Of a stretch of DNA of 64,000 bases, positions 17,192 to 25,783 are shown one piece after another. The DNA lies in the NCBI GenBank assembly GCA_023431345.1, contig JAEYWK010000115.1:1-64000 (forward strand), read 5' to 3'. The translations under genes and the position numbers were made by a program. How positions within the stretch are numbered: the first letter of the stretch is position 1; each line of letters begins with the position of its first letter. This DNA comes from Pseudomonadota bacterium. GTDB lineage: Bacteria; Myxococcota_A; Polyangia; Polyangiales; Polyangiaceae. The notes under the pieces were generated by a model. That model ran no database searches. It was not told the DNA's origin and was given only the letters and a program-made list of their open reading frames with translations.

Positions 17192-18879
17192 GGGGAGGGC
17201 TCTCCGGCAGCCAAGCTGCGGTAGCGGAAAGATCGCGACGCGACGATGGCCGGGCCGAGATCACGAACGTCGAACTCATTCTTGGCGAAGGCCTCGCTGA
17301 TCGACGCGAGCGATGCGGCGTCGGCCTCCGTCTCGGGGCGGCTCAAGGCGAAACGAAACCATTGCTTGGCGAAGCAGCTGCGCACGGTGTCGCTCGTCGC
17401 CAGCAGTTGCGTGAGCTCGGTGGCGTCCGCGAACGACTGTTCGGCGCCGTCGATGGTGAACTGGCCGGAGGCGTCGACGGGCTTGCCGTTGTCTAGAGTG
17501 CGATAGCGGCCGATGCCGTCGTAGTGCTCGAACGCGAAGCCGAGCGGATCCATCAGCGCGTGGCAGCCCTTGGCGCAGGCGTTCTCGGCGTGAGCCGCGA
17601 AGCGCTCGCGCGTGGTACCACCTGCCGACGCCGGCTCCGCCGCCGGCACGTTCCCGGGCGGTGGCGGCAGCGCGCCACACAGCAGCTTCACGTAAACCGC
17701 CTTGCCGCGCTTGATCGGGTGCGAGCCGTCCGGCGCGCCGCTCAGCGCCAAGAAGGCGGGTTGGGTGAGCAGGCCGCGTCGCTCGGTGGTGTCGAGCAGC
17801 GAGCGAGTGAGCGCGCTGCCATGGGCGCTGCCACCGTAAACGCTGCTGAGCGACTGATTCGAGAAGGAGAAGTCGGCGCTCAGCAGCGTCTCGAGCTTGC
17901 CGTCGCCCTCGAACAGCACGTTCTGCACGAAGGCGGTCGTTTCGCCCGCCGCTGCCTGCCTCAGCTCGTCGGTGTATTCTGGATACTCCTGCTCGCTCTT
18001 CGGTAGAGAAGCGAGCTGATCGAGCTCGAGCCATTCGCGGAAGAACGCGCCGGCCGCGTCGCGGGCCTTCGCGTCGGCCAGCATGCGCTTCGCTTGCTCG
18101 GCGACCTGCGCCTCGGTCCCGAGCTCCCCGGCGGCAGCGGCGTCGAACAGCGCACGATCGGGCATCGAGCCCCAGATGAAGTACGAGAGGCGCGAGGCGA
18201 CGTCGTAGCCGTCGAGCTTGACCACACCTGCTTCGAGCTCGGGCGCCGCGTAGGGCGACTCCCAGTGGTAGAGGAACGCGGGCGCCTGCAGCATGGCCTC
18301 GAGCAGCAGCTGGATCGCCTGCTCGAAGGTCATTTGCTGGGCGGCGCGGGCGTGTTCATAGAGCGCCTTCAAGCTCTGGCTTTCGGCAGCGGCGAGGGGA
18401 CGCCGGTAAGCCCTGAGCCCGAAATCTGCGATGAATGCGTCCGCGCAAGCAGCCTCGCCGCTCTCGGGCGCGCACGGCAGCACCTGCGACGGCGACGCCA
18501 TGGCTTTCGCCGCCAGCGCTTGCGCGGCCGCGCCCAGCAGCTCTGCGTCTTGAGTCGCGACGAGCCCGCCCCGCCGGAACAGGAACGCCCGGTCTTGGTC
18601 ATCGGCGAAGTCGTGCGCGGGGTTCGACTCGTCGCCGAGCAGATCGCGGACCGTATTGTTGTACTCTCGACGGCTCAGCCGCTGCAGCGGCCGTGGGCCC
18701 GCCGCGTTCGGGTCGGCGTCGAGCGAGCTGCTCGAGCTATTCGAGCTACCGGCAGCTCCGCTGGGCGCAACGCTGCCCTCCGGCGCGCTCACGCCATCCG
18801 AGCCGGAGCCGTCGATCGATCCTTCACAGGCCGTGAGGGTCGCGACGGCCAAACCAATACCCACGAATATTTTCGACAT
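17188..18879 (-). CDS. DUF1592/DUF1588-type lipoprotein with atypical CX3CH motif
   Basis: A 563-residue lipoprotein (signal MSKIFVGIGLAVATLTAC, Cys18). It shows the ordered planctomycete-type domains: DUF1587-like (LQRLSRREYNNTVRDLLGD, about 63-81), DUF1595-like (FGLRAYRRPLAAAE), DUF1592 (LDGYDVASRLSYFIWGSMPD...FFREWLEL), DUF1588 (RRGLLTQPAFLALSG...PIKRGK...ENACAKGCHALMDPLGFAFEHYDGIGRYR) and a DUF1585-like C-terminus. The usual CXXCH in the DUF1588 segment is CAKGCH here (about residues 434-439), that is CX3CH. It is first in a two-gene operon with DUF1552. Confidence 0.88.
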   Translation of the reverse strand: MSKIFVGIGLAVATLTACEGSIDGSGSDGVSAPEGSVAPSGAAGSSNSSSSSLDADPNAAGPRPLQRLSRREYNNTVRDLLGDESNPAHDFADDQDRAFLFRRGGLVATQDAELLGAAAQALAAKAMASPSQVLPCAPESGEAACADAFIADFGLRAYRRPLAAAESQSLKALYEHARAAQQMTFEQAIQLLLEAMLQAPAFLYHWESPYAAPELEAGVVKLDGYDVASRLSYFIWGSMPDRALFDAAAAGELGTEAQVAEQAKRMLADAKARDAAGAFFREWLELDQLASLPKSEQEYPEYTDELRQAAAGETTAFVQNVLFEGDGKLETLLSADFSFSNQSLSSVYGGSAHGSALTRSLLDTTERRGLLTQPAFLALSGAPDGSHPIKRGKAVYVKLLCGALPPPPGNVPAAEPASAGGTTRERFAAHAENACAKGCHALMDPLGFAFEHYDGIGRYRTLDNGKPVDASGQFTIDGAEQSFADATELTQLLATSDTVRSCFAKQWFRFALSRPETEADAASLASISEAFAKNEFDVRDLGPAIVASRSFRYRSLAAGEPSP

Positions 18880-19266
18880 CGACCGCTGAGCTTCACGGCC
18901 ACGGGCGGCTCGTTCTTAAACGCACGTACCCGGGTGCGCACCCCGACGTACTCTGGCTCTCACGGCTCTCGAACGCAAAACACCGCTCGAATTCGATCGA
19001 GGGGCGCCGGAGAGCGATCGCAAATAGAGGCCACTCGCCCGCCGCTCCACCCACTTCGTCGCACGCTCGCGCGCCACCTCGCCACACGCTCGCGCGCCAC
19101 CTCGCGCGCGCATCCTCACCGGCTGCTGCTGCGTTCAATAGTCATGTTTCTCGCTGCCGAAGCGCAGTAGGCATTTTGACGGCGCGTAGCCTTTGCATTG
19201 CGTCTGACGAAATGAGCGTGTTGGGATTGGGCAGCGCTCGCAATTGGCGAGCAGAGGGAGAACGAG
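18880..19266. other. Divergent intergenic region with direct repeat and hairpin
   Basis: A 387-bp gap between the divergent DUF1592 gene and a + strand lipoprotein gene. It holds a 21-bp direct repeat (19062-19082 and 19085-19105, beginning CACGCTCGCGCG) and a 6-bp inverted repeat at 19236-19252. I see no gene in it. It must contain promoters for both sides. Confidence 0.6.
19236..19252 (+). promoter_or_regulatory. Inverted repeat immediately before a ribosome binding site
   Basis: GCTCGC-AATTG-GCGAGC, arms 19236-19241 and 19247-19252. It directly precedes the AGAGGGAG ribosome binding site of the next lipoprotein gene. It could be an operator or an mRNA hairpin that affects translation. Confidence 0.4.
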
Positions 19267-20442
19267 ATGTCATATCGATGGCTGTTTGCAGTCGTGGTTT
19301 TGCTTGGGTGCGATGGCGCTGAGTGGCACGGGGCAGAACCCGTAGACGATCGACCGCGGCGTTCCGTGGGGGGAGCCGATCCCTTTCCGGCAGTCGCGAT
19401 AGCCGGACAGCGCGCGATCGTGGTTTGGGGCACGGTGCTGCTCAACGGGTACCGAGCGGAGCCCGGCACGTGGGCGCGCTGGTACGATGGAGACGGTTGG
19501 TCCGAGCCCGCCTTTCTCGGCGATAGGACGCAGCGACCGGTCCTCGTTGCCAGCAGCAACGGCACGGCGCTCGCCTGGGTCACGGACGGAATCACGCACT
19601 TCGATGGAAGAAGTTGGTCGGCACCCTCCAGCGCGGACTTGGGGACGAGCCCACAGCTCGCCATGGACGGTCGCGGCAACGCCCTCGCGCTCGGTACGAA
19701 CGGCGCTGATCTCGTGATCACTGACTTCGCTCCCGCTACCGGATGGGGCCCGACCCGGCTACTGGCGGAGAACGGCTCCGCCCATCTCGTCGCTATGAGC
19801 GACAGCGGCGCCGCCATCGCGGTTTGGTCAGACGGCATCGACGTGCGCGCACGTCTCCGGTCGTCGCTCGGCATCTGGTCAACTACCCGCACCGTCGACA
19901 CCGGGTGCAGCCCCGTCGCGGCGCGAATGTTCGGTGTCGACCGGAGCGTGGTGCTCGCCCGCTGCGGGTCGACCCTGCGCCTTCTACGCTCGGATGCAGC
20001 GGGCGGGTTCGTCGGCGCGGGCGAGGTTCCGAGCAGGGCCTACACCCAGCTCGTCGTCAATCGGCTGGGCGGAGTGCTCGTGGCCGCCTCTGATGGCAAC
20101 AGCCTGAGCATCATTCACGCTCCTCCAGGCGTGCCGCTGACGGCGCCGCTCTCGGTAACTGCCTCAGTGATTTCACCCAGCATAGGAGCCACCTTCGGCA
20201 TCACGCTGGACGATGAGGAGAACGGACACATCCTCTTCACCGAGCACGAAGGCGTCAGTCGCTTGAAGGGCCGAGAGTTCGACGGCAATGCGCGCACGCT
20301 TAGGCCCGTCGTCGTGATGGACCGCGGCACGGGCAGTGCCTACTACCCCAGCGTCGCGGGTGACCCCAACGGCAACGCCATCGTTGCCTGGAACCAGAGT
20401 GGCTCGAATCCGGAGGAGATCTGGGCCAACCTCTATTACTGA
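19267..20442 (+). CDS. Lipoprotein with beta-propeller-like repeats
   Basis: A 391-residue lipoprotein with a very short signal: MSYRWLFAVVVLLGC gives Cys15 and a good lipobox. The rest consists of repeated strands of the type PFPAVAIAGQRAIVVWGT, RPVLVASSNGTALAWV, SPQLAMDGRGNALALG, HLVAMSDSGAAIAVW and YPSVAGDPNGNAIVAWNQ, suggesting a six- or seven-bladed propeller. ATG at 19267 is preceded by a strong GAGGGAG. Function and ligand are unknown. It is monocistronic and convergent with the cytochrome-like operon downstream. Confidence 0.78.
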   Translation: MSYRWLFAVVVLLGCDGAEWHGAEPVDDRPRRSVGGADPFPAVAIAGQRAIVVWGTVLLNGYRAEPGTWARWYDGDGWSEPAFLGDRTQRPVLVASSNGTALAWVTDGITHFDGRSWSAPSSADLGTSPQLAMDGRGNALALGTNGADLVITDFAPATGWGPTRLLAENGSAHLVAMSDSGAAIAVWSDGIDVRARLRSSLGIWSTTRTVDTGCSPVAARMFGVDRSVVLARCGSTLRLLRSDAAGGFVGAGEVPSRAYTQLVVNRLGGVLVAASDGNSLSIIHAPPGVPLTAPLSVTASVISPSIGATFGITLDDEENGHILFTEHEGVSRLKGREFDGNARTLRPVVVMDRGTGSAYYPSVAGDPNGNAIVAWNQSGSNPEEIWANLYY

Positions 20443-20474
20443 TACCGAGGAGCCGTCGTCCATGGATCATACAA

Positions 20475-20493
20475 GGCCTCCCGCCTCGAGGCC
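20475..20493. terminator. Weak hairpin between convergent genes
   Basis: GGCCTC (20475-20480) and GAGGCC (20488-20493) with a 7-nt loop, 33 bp after the propeller lipoprotein stop. It is short and has no T-run. Confidence 0.3.
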
Positions 20494-20596
20494 GACCGGA
20501 CAGATCCTTCGCGTGCGACCCGGACGCGCCGCGCTCCCGTGAATGAGCTTCGGCCTATCCCCGGGTGACGGGTGCCGGCGCTCGAAGGGCAGCGAA

Positions 20597-21127
20597 TCAG
20601 GGCTCGCTGACCCAGGCGAGGACGCAGGCTATTTCGGCGGCGCTCAGCGGTGGACGCGCCAGCGGCATCTGCGCGCCGCAGTCCGGCTTCGTCAGCAGCT
20701 TGGTGTAGATCAGGCTCTGCTCGGGAGCCTGCAGATCCACCAGCGGCTGCAGGCACTGCTTGCCGGGCACGCCGACGAGCCGAGACTTCACGCCGGGCGA
20801 GACGAGATCCAAATCTTGCTGCGGTGAGGTATCGCCGTGACAACCGGTGCCGGCGCAACTGGGCACGAAAATGCGCTCCACGACGTCACCGCAGGCTTCG
20901 TTGCCCGCGGTGCCGGAGCTGCCGGCGCTGGGCGAGCTCCCCGAGCTGCCGCTCGTTTCCGATCCGCCCGCGTCGCCCGTCGCGGGCGCGCCCGCGTCCG
21001 GATGACTGGCGGCGTAGGCTTCGAACTCGGCTTTGTCTTTCAGCTCGCCCGGGCACGCGGTGAGTAACCCGAGCGCGCCCGCCAGACACAGCTGCACGAC
21101 GGGGCGTTTCAACGTCTCAATGGGCAT
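20597..21127 (-). CDS. Small cytochrome-like lipoprotein with CX4CH motif
   Basis: A 176-residue lipoprotein (LLTAC, Cys25) with a Gly/Ser-rich linker (50-76). The compact domain (78-176) reads ERIFVPSCAGTGCHGD, then ...PEQSLIYTKLL...DCGAQMPLARPPLSAAEIACVLAWV, the layout of the planctomycete/myxobacterial small cytochrome domain with a Met near MPL as possible axial ligand. The heme motif is C91-X4-C96-H97. ATG at 21125-21127 overlaps the 3' end of the outer-membrane protein gene by 11 bp. It is the last gene of the DUF1588-like/DUF1501 operon. Confidence 0.78.
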   Translation of the reverse strand: MPIETLKRPVVQLCLAGALGLLTACPGELKDKAEFEAYAASHPDAGAPATGDAGGSETSGSSGSSPSAGSSGTAGNEACGDVVERIFVPSCAGTGCHGDTSPQQDLDLVSPGVKSRLVGVPGKQCLQPLVDLQAPEQSLIYTKLLTKPDCGAQMPLARPPLSAAEIACVLAWVSEP

Positions 21128-22205
21128 AGCGTACTCCCAACCCCGCTTGCAGCTGCTCATCGAGCGCGCCGCCGGCGACGTAGCGATCACCGAGCTTCGG
21201 CTCGAACGACGCGAAGTAGCGCGTGTAGCGCCCGTTCAAACGCGCTTCGAAGCCGCCGCCCAAATCGACCCCGAAGCCGAGATCGGCGTCGACGCCCTGC
21301 ACGCTCGGCTCGCGAAAACGTTCGTAAATTTCGCCGCGTGCCGTCGTCAGCAGGTAGGCGGCGCCTGTCAGCACCGAGAGCCGCCAGCCGAGCCGCAGCC
21401 GCGCGTCGAAGCCGAAGCGCAGCGCCACCGTGCGCGCCGCCGGCAGCAGCGCCGGCACGGGCCCCTTCGCCGTCATGCCGAAGTAGCTCGCGTCGGCGCC
21501 GACGAGGATACCGAGCTCGAACGCATGCGGGCCAGGCCACAGCAAGCGCTCACGCAGCTCTCCGCCAAAGCGAGTCCAGCTCGTCTCGAGCGTCACGCCC
21601 TGAGGTGTGCTCGAGTCGAACGCGAAGCCGCGGCTCACGCGGGCCACGATGCCCAAATCGCGAAGCACCGGTACGTCACTGCTGGCGGCCGGATAGGCTT
21701 CGATGCCGAAGCTCGCCATCGGCGCGACCGGCAGCCGGTAGTCGGCGGGTTGATTACCGACCGCGTCGCGGTACGTGAAGCGACGATTGGCGACCCCGCC
21801 GCCAGCCCAGACCGCGACGAGCACGCGACCAGCCGCGATGCGACGAGCCTCGCGCCGGCCGAGCGCTGCCTCCTCCGCCGTCGGCGGCCCTTGTGCGGTA
21901 GCCAGCTCCGCACCGAGCTTCGGGGAGGGCGCCATCGCCGAAGCCCCTGCGGGCTGGCTCTCCGCCGGTGCCGGGGGCGCTGCGTCGACCTTGGCAGGCG
22001 GCGTGACCTCCGGCGCGGGCTCAGGCGCCGCCTCGACGGGCGGCGCCGGGGCTTCCTCGACGGGGGGCTTCTTCGTTGCTTTGACAGCGGCGGATGACCG
22101 TGCCGGTTTCTTCTGGCGCGGGCCAGCGGCCAGCGCACCAGGAGCGAGCAGACCGAGCGCGGCCGTCCAGGCCACGCCCAGCGCGAGCGGCGAGCGTTGT
22201 CTCAT
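21117..22205 (-). CDS. Outer-membrane beta-barrel-like protein with Pro/Ala linker
   Basis: A 362-residue exported protein: signal peptide (to about 27, GALAAG), then a Lys-rich and Pro/Ala/Glu-rich linker (30-115) and a C-terminal half of alternating amphipathic strands (RVLVAVWAGGGVANRRFTY, FGIEAYPAA, GIVARVSRGFAF, FELGILVGADASYFG, RLRLGWRLSVLTGAAYLL, LGFGVDLGGGFEARLNGRYTRYFASF, LQAGLGVRYAH), typical of an outer-membrane barrel ending in an aromatic-containing strand. The linker may cross the periplasm. It lies between DUF1501-like and cytochrome-like genes, suggesting that it docks that module at the outer membrane. Family not recognised. Confidence 0.68.
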   Translation of the reverse strand: MRQRSPLALGVAWTAALGLLAPGALAAGPRQKKPARSSAAVKATKKPPVEEAPAPPVEAAPEPAPEVTPPAKVDAAPPAPAESQPAGASAMAPSPKLGAELATAQGPPTAEEAALGRREARRIAAGRVLVAVWAGGGVANRRFTYRDAVGNQPADYRLPVAPMASFGIEAYPAASSDVPVLRDLGIVARVSRGFAFDSSTPQGVTLETSWTRFGGELRERLLWPGPHAFELGILVGADASYFGMTAKGPVPALLPAARTVALRFGFDARLRLGWRLSVLTGAAYLLTTARGEIYERFREPSVQGVDADLGFGVDLGGGFEARLNGRYTRYFASFEPKLGDRYVAGGALDEQLQAGLGVRYAH

Positions 22206-22240
22206 GCGTGGATCAAGCGTGGATCAAGCGTGGATCAAGC
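22206..22240. repeat. 11-bp tandem repeat between two operon genes
   Basis: Three perfect copies of GCGTGGATCAA (22206-22238) plus the start of a fourth. On the minus strand it begins in the stop codon of the DUF1501-like gene (TGA within the unit) and ends right at the ATG of the barrel gene. It therefore forms the whole intercistronic spacer. The copy number sets the distance between the cistrons. Confidence 0.9.
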
Positions 22241-23548
22241 GATGACCGACTGAACCGCGACTCCGGAGGTGATCTGATCATCCAGCTGCGCGTCGGTCAA
22301 GCCGAGACCTCGGCCCAGCGTCTTTGCGACCGACGCCAGGCTGTCGGTCGCGAGCAGCTCGCCGCCCTCGACGGCGGCGCCCGTGGCCGGGTCGATGTTG
22401 GCGGCGCGCCCACCAGGCACGATACCGCCGACGACGCCGCCCTTGAAGCCCTTGCCAATCATCAGCGAAACGGAGTGCGCCGCGTTGTGACCGCGCCCGT
22501 TCACCTCGTTGAACTGTCGCCCGAACACGTTGAGCGTGGCGAACGTCACCTTGTCCTGCAGGTCGTAAGTCTTGAGCTTGGACATCAAGCTCTTGATGTT
22601 GTTCACCGAGGCGTTGGTCTGCACCGCTTCGGTGTTGAAGCTCGCGTCGCTGTGGTTATCGCCCGAGAACGGCAGGTGGATGGTCACCACCGGCGCCACG
22701 TTCATTTTGATCAGCAGGGCGGCCGCGGTCACCTGGTTACCGGCGTCGTCGTTGCTGATGCTGCTGAGATCGGTCTGCACCTGGTCGATCATCCTGCGCA
22801 AGTCGCTCTGCGAGAGCGCCATGTTGTCGAGGAATGCGCGCTCCGCCGACGTTTGGGCGCGGCTTTCCTTCAGCTTCGCCGTGAGCTTGTTCAGCGTCTC
22901 GTCCCGCAGGCTTTGCAGCGTGGCCTGCAGGTCTTTCGGCGCCGAAAGCACGGCCTTGAGCCCCGTCGGTGTCAGCTTGGGTAGGTATTGACCTTCGAAC
23001 GACAGTTGCTCGCCGCCGATGGTGACGGGCTGCTGCTGGACGGTGGCCAGGCACGAGTGCAGCGTCTTCGCGAAATAAGACGGCAGCCACTGGCCGCGCC
23101 GCAGCTCGCCGAAGAGCTCCAGCACGCGGCCGAGCTCGCCGTGATTCGCGGTGCCGGTCATGTGATGGAAGAACACCATCCGCTCGAGGATCTCTTTCGA
23201 CAGCGTCGTCCACGGCTTGGCCGCCGTCCACTGCGCGCCGCCCACGGTCATGCTGCCGGGCGTCATCGACATGTCCATCGGATCGGAGTGGTTGATCGTG
23301 CCTGACGCGAACGAGGCCGGTAGATCGTAGGTGCCGGGCACGTTGCAGTTGAGGGCGTCACCGGCCGCCGACATCGACAAAATCAGGTACTGGGCGCCGG
23401 TGGTGTCGGCGCACGCGTCTTGGGCGCGCACCGACGCGGGGTCGAGCAAGAACGAGATCGGTAAACCGGTGGCCATCGCGCGCAAGCCGATGAGCCCAGT
23501 GCCAACGAGTGTACCTTGCAGCAGACGACGACGATTCAACATGCTCAT
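22235..23548 (-). CDS. DUF1501-like exported protein with Tat-type signal
   Basis: A 437-residue protein. The N-terminus NRRRLLQGTLVGTGLIGL is a Tat-like signal with a long hydrophobic part. Landmarks that resemble DUF1501 are MVFFHHMTGTANHGE, HLPFSGDNHSDASF, ATLNVFGRQFNEVNGRGHNAAHSVSLMIGKGFKGGVVGG and a C-terminal LASVAKTLGRGLGL. It starts 15 bp after the stop of the heme-motif lipoprotein, so they form an operon. The pairing parallels DUF1592+DUF1552 at 15.9-18.9 kb. Function unknown. Confidence 0.82.
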   Translation of the reverse strand: MSMLNRRRLLQGTLVGTGLIGLRAMATGLPISFLLDPASVRAQDACADTTGAQYLILSMSAAGDALNCNVPGTYDLPASFASGTINHSDPMDMSMTPGSMTVGGAQWTAAKPWTTLSKEILERMVFFHHMTGTANHGELGRVLELFGELRRGQWLPSYFAKTLHSCLATVQQQPVTIGGEQLSFEGQYLPKLTPTGLKAVLSAPKDLQATLQSLRDETLNKLTAKLKESRAQTSAERAFLDNMALSQSDLRRMIDQVQTDLSSISNDDAGNQVTAAALLIKMNVAPVVTIHLPFSGDNHSDASFNTEAVQTNASVNNIKSLMSKLKTYDLQDKVTFATLNVFGRQFNEVNGRGHNAAHSVSLMIGKGFKGGVVGGIVPGGRAANIDPATGAAVEGGELLATDSLASVAKTLGRGLGLTDAQLDDQITSGVAVQSVIA

Positions 23549-23563
23549 GGTGCTCCAGTGCTC

Positions 23564-25783
23564 CTACAGGCCGACGCCGACGGAGGTGGGTGACAAGCAA
23601 GCGGTAATGAAGGTGGATTTGAGCGCGTCGGTCGCGCTCGCGCCGGCCTCGACCGCGGCGGCGTAGTGCTCTTGCAGCAGCGCCGTCACGTCGGCGCTCG
23701 TCGGGTCAGCCGGCGTGATGCCCATGATGTTCTCGACGAAGTCGGTGATGGCCGCGTCCTTCTTGGTGCTCGAGTAGCGGCTCATCGGCATCTTGTCGAC
23801 GGTTTGGTTGGCGGCGTGGGCGCACAGCATCTCCGTCGCGCCGCGGTGAAACGGCGTGGGCGCGGTCGACAGCGCGGGAGCGTCCGCGCCGCGCAGGTAC
23901 CCGTCGAGCGGAATGTTGTTGGCGACCGCGGTGGCCGTCGTCTTGTCGGAGATACCGACGCACAGGCTAGCGGTGAGCTTCAGCCGGTTCGTGAGCGCGG
24001 CACAGAAGTGATCTTGACGCGAGATGCTGATCATCTCGCCTACGTCGGTGCGACTCTTGGTGCTCTCTTGGCCGGTGACGATCGGCGACGACAGTAGCTC
24101 GACCACCAACGTGTGGAAGTCGAAGCCCGACTCGGCGAAGGCGTCGACGATGCGCTGAAACTCCGGGTCGTCTTCCGAGCAGCCGCTCGAGTTCGCGTAA
24201 TAACAGAGCTTTTGCGCCCAGGCGACGGGGTAGAGGGGGTGGCTCACGATCGCGCTGGCGAAGTCATCCAGCGTCTCGAGCTTCGCTTTCTCACCCAAGT
24301 AGTCGAACGTCGCGCTCGAGAAGGTCTGCGACGCGTCGTGCTGGGCGTGCTGCGAGTACGTGTACACCTTGCGGAACACGTTGCGCATCGGGTCCATCGT
24401 TTGGTGGCAGCTGTAGCAGGGGCTGTTGGGATCCGAGTGCTGCCCGTCTTTGCCGTTGTCGAGCACGGTCGACGTGCCCTTATCGACGGGGTTGATGCTG
24501 CGACCGAGCCCGACGATGAGCGCTTGGTTCAACGTGCCCCGGTGTTGATTGCTGCTGTTCGTCGGCCAGTTGGCGAAGAACGCCGGGGTCGAGAAGAAGC
24601 CGACGCGCGGCGTTCGCACGACAATCTCATCGGCTTCGCGCAGCGCGGGCAGGTCGTAGAAGGGCGTGAGCTTTTCGCCCTCTTTTGCCTCGCGCACCGT
24701 GACGGGACGCCACACGGCGTCTTGAGCGGTGATGTTGGGGGAGGTGAAAGTCGTGCCGCCGGTGCAGAAGTAGTTGTAGAGGTTCTTCTTGTCGGCCGGA
24801 ACGTCTTCCGGAATCACGATCTTGGGCGGCCCCTCCGGATCCATGCCGTCGTTCACGACGCCGCGGCTGGTGGCGTAGCCGAGCAGCGCTAGAAAGCCCG
24901 CGCCCACGCTCGGGTACCGGCGCTGGTTGTAGGTGACCTTCGTCTTGACGGCGTTGCCGGTGGCCTCATCGACCACGACGTAGCCCGTCTCGTCGAGCTG
25001 CGGCACGTCGCAGCTGAACGCCGTCGGCATCGCGAAGTGCATGAAGTTGGGGCTCGCCTCGTCGAGTGTTTCCGACAGGGGGATGGGACCCTCTTCGCGG
25101 TAGGTGAGCCAGAAGCTCTGCGTCGTGCTGATCGAGCCGTTCGCCATCGGCAGGCTGACCGAGGCTTTGCCCGCGTCGTCGATCTGCATCTGGTCGATGG
25201 CGAGGTAGAGCGCCATCAGCGCGGGCGTCATCATGAACGTGCGCGTGGTCACGGTGTCGGTGAACGGCTTACCGTCGGCGATCACCTTCAGCGCGGTGCG
25301 CGCCATCGACTCTTGCGCTTGCGCGAAGACCGGCAGGTTGCCGATGTTGTCGACCCCGAGCTGATCGAAGAACTCGTTCTGCGAGATTTGCGTTTGCTGA
25401 AACGCCTTGCTGAAGAAGGCGCTGAGCTTGGCCTGCGCCTCGGGCTTCACGAACCACGCTTCCACCATCTCCTTGAGCGCGCCCGGGTCCGCCTCGACGG
25501 CTGCGATCTCTTCTTCCGTTGCCGGCAAGCCCAGCATCAGGTTCTTGACCTTGGGCACGTAAATGCGGGCCGAAACAGGCTCGAACGGCACTTGCGGCGT
25601 CGGCTCCGTGGGCGACTTGCCAGCGGAGGCACCGCTGCCGTTCGACCCCGAGCCGGCCTGCCCGTTCGACCCCGCCGACGCCTCGTTGTCGGTCTTCACG
25701 TCGAGCGACCCCGTGCAAGCGATCGCCACGACGCCGCTGCTGAGCGCGAGGACAGCAATAGAACGCTTGAGCCTGACCTGCAT
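23564..25783 (-). CDS. CXXCH-containing lipoprotein of the DUF1588/DUF1592 type
   Basis: A 739-residue lipoprotein. The signal begins at the ATG at 25781-25783 (AAGGAG 8 nt upstream) and ends in VVAIAC. A Ser/Gly/Asn linker follows. The body is rich in helices. Its diagnostic part is NQHRGTLNQALIVGLGRSI...PCYSCHQTMDPMRNVF (CYSCH at about residues 455-459), then ASAIVSHPLYPVAWAQKLCYYAN and a C-terminal DUF1585-like region (FDFHTLVVELLSSPIV). It is probably the electron-transfer or substrate-binding partner of the DUF1501-like protein downstream. It is divergent in sequence from the DUF1592 protein at 17-19 kb, so it is not a recent duplicate. Confidence 0.8.
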   Translation of the reverse strand: MQVRLKRSIAVLALSSGVVAIACTGSLDVKTDNEASAGSNGQAGSGSNGSGASAGKSPTEPTPQVPFEPVSARIYVPKVKNLMLGLPATEEEIAAVEADPGALKEMVEAWFVKPEAQAKLSAFFSKAFQQTQISQNEFFDQLGVDNIGNLPVFAQAQESMARTALKVIADGKPFTDTVTTRTFMMTPALMALYLAIDQMQIDDAGKASVSLPMANGSISTTQSFWLTYREEGPIPLSETLDEASPNFMHFAMPTAFSCDVPQLDETGYVVVDEATGNAVKTKVTYNQRRYPSVGAGFLALLGYATSRGVVNDGMDPEGPPKIVIPEDVPADKKNLYNYFCTGGTTFTSPNITAQDAVWRPVTVREAKEGEKLTPFYDLPALREADEIVVRTPRVGFFSTPAFFANWPTNSSNQHRGTLNQALIVGLGRSINPVDKGTSTVLDNGKDGQHSDPNSPCYSCHQTMDPMRNVFRKVYTYSQHAQHDASQTFSSATFDYLGEKAKLETLDDFASAIVSHPLYPVAWAQKLCYYANSSGCSEDDPEFQRIVDAFAESGFDFHTLVVELLSSPIVTGQESTKSRTDVGEMISISRQDHFCAALTNRLKLTASLCVGISDKTTATAVANNIPLDGYLRGADAPALSTAPTPFHRGATEMLCAHAANQTVDKMPMSRYSSTKKDAAITDFVENIMGITPADPTSADVTALLQEHYAAAVEAGASATDALKSTFITACLSPTSVGVGL

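Noticed and set aside
15962..17224. 420-codon + strand frame opposite DUF1552
   Set aside because: Shadow frame; DUF1552 motifs are on the minus strand.
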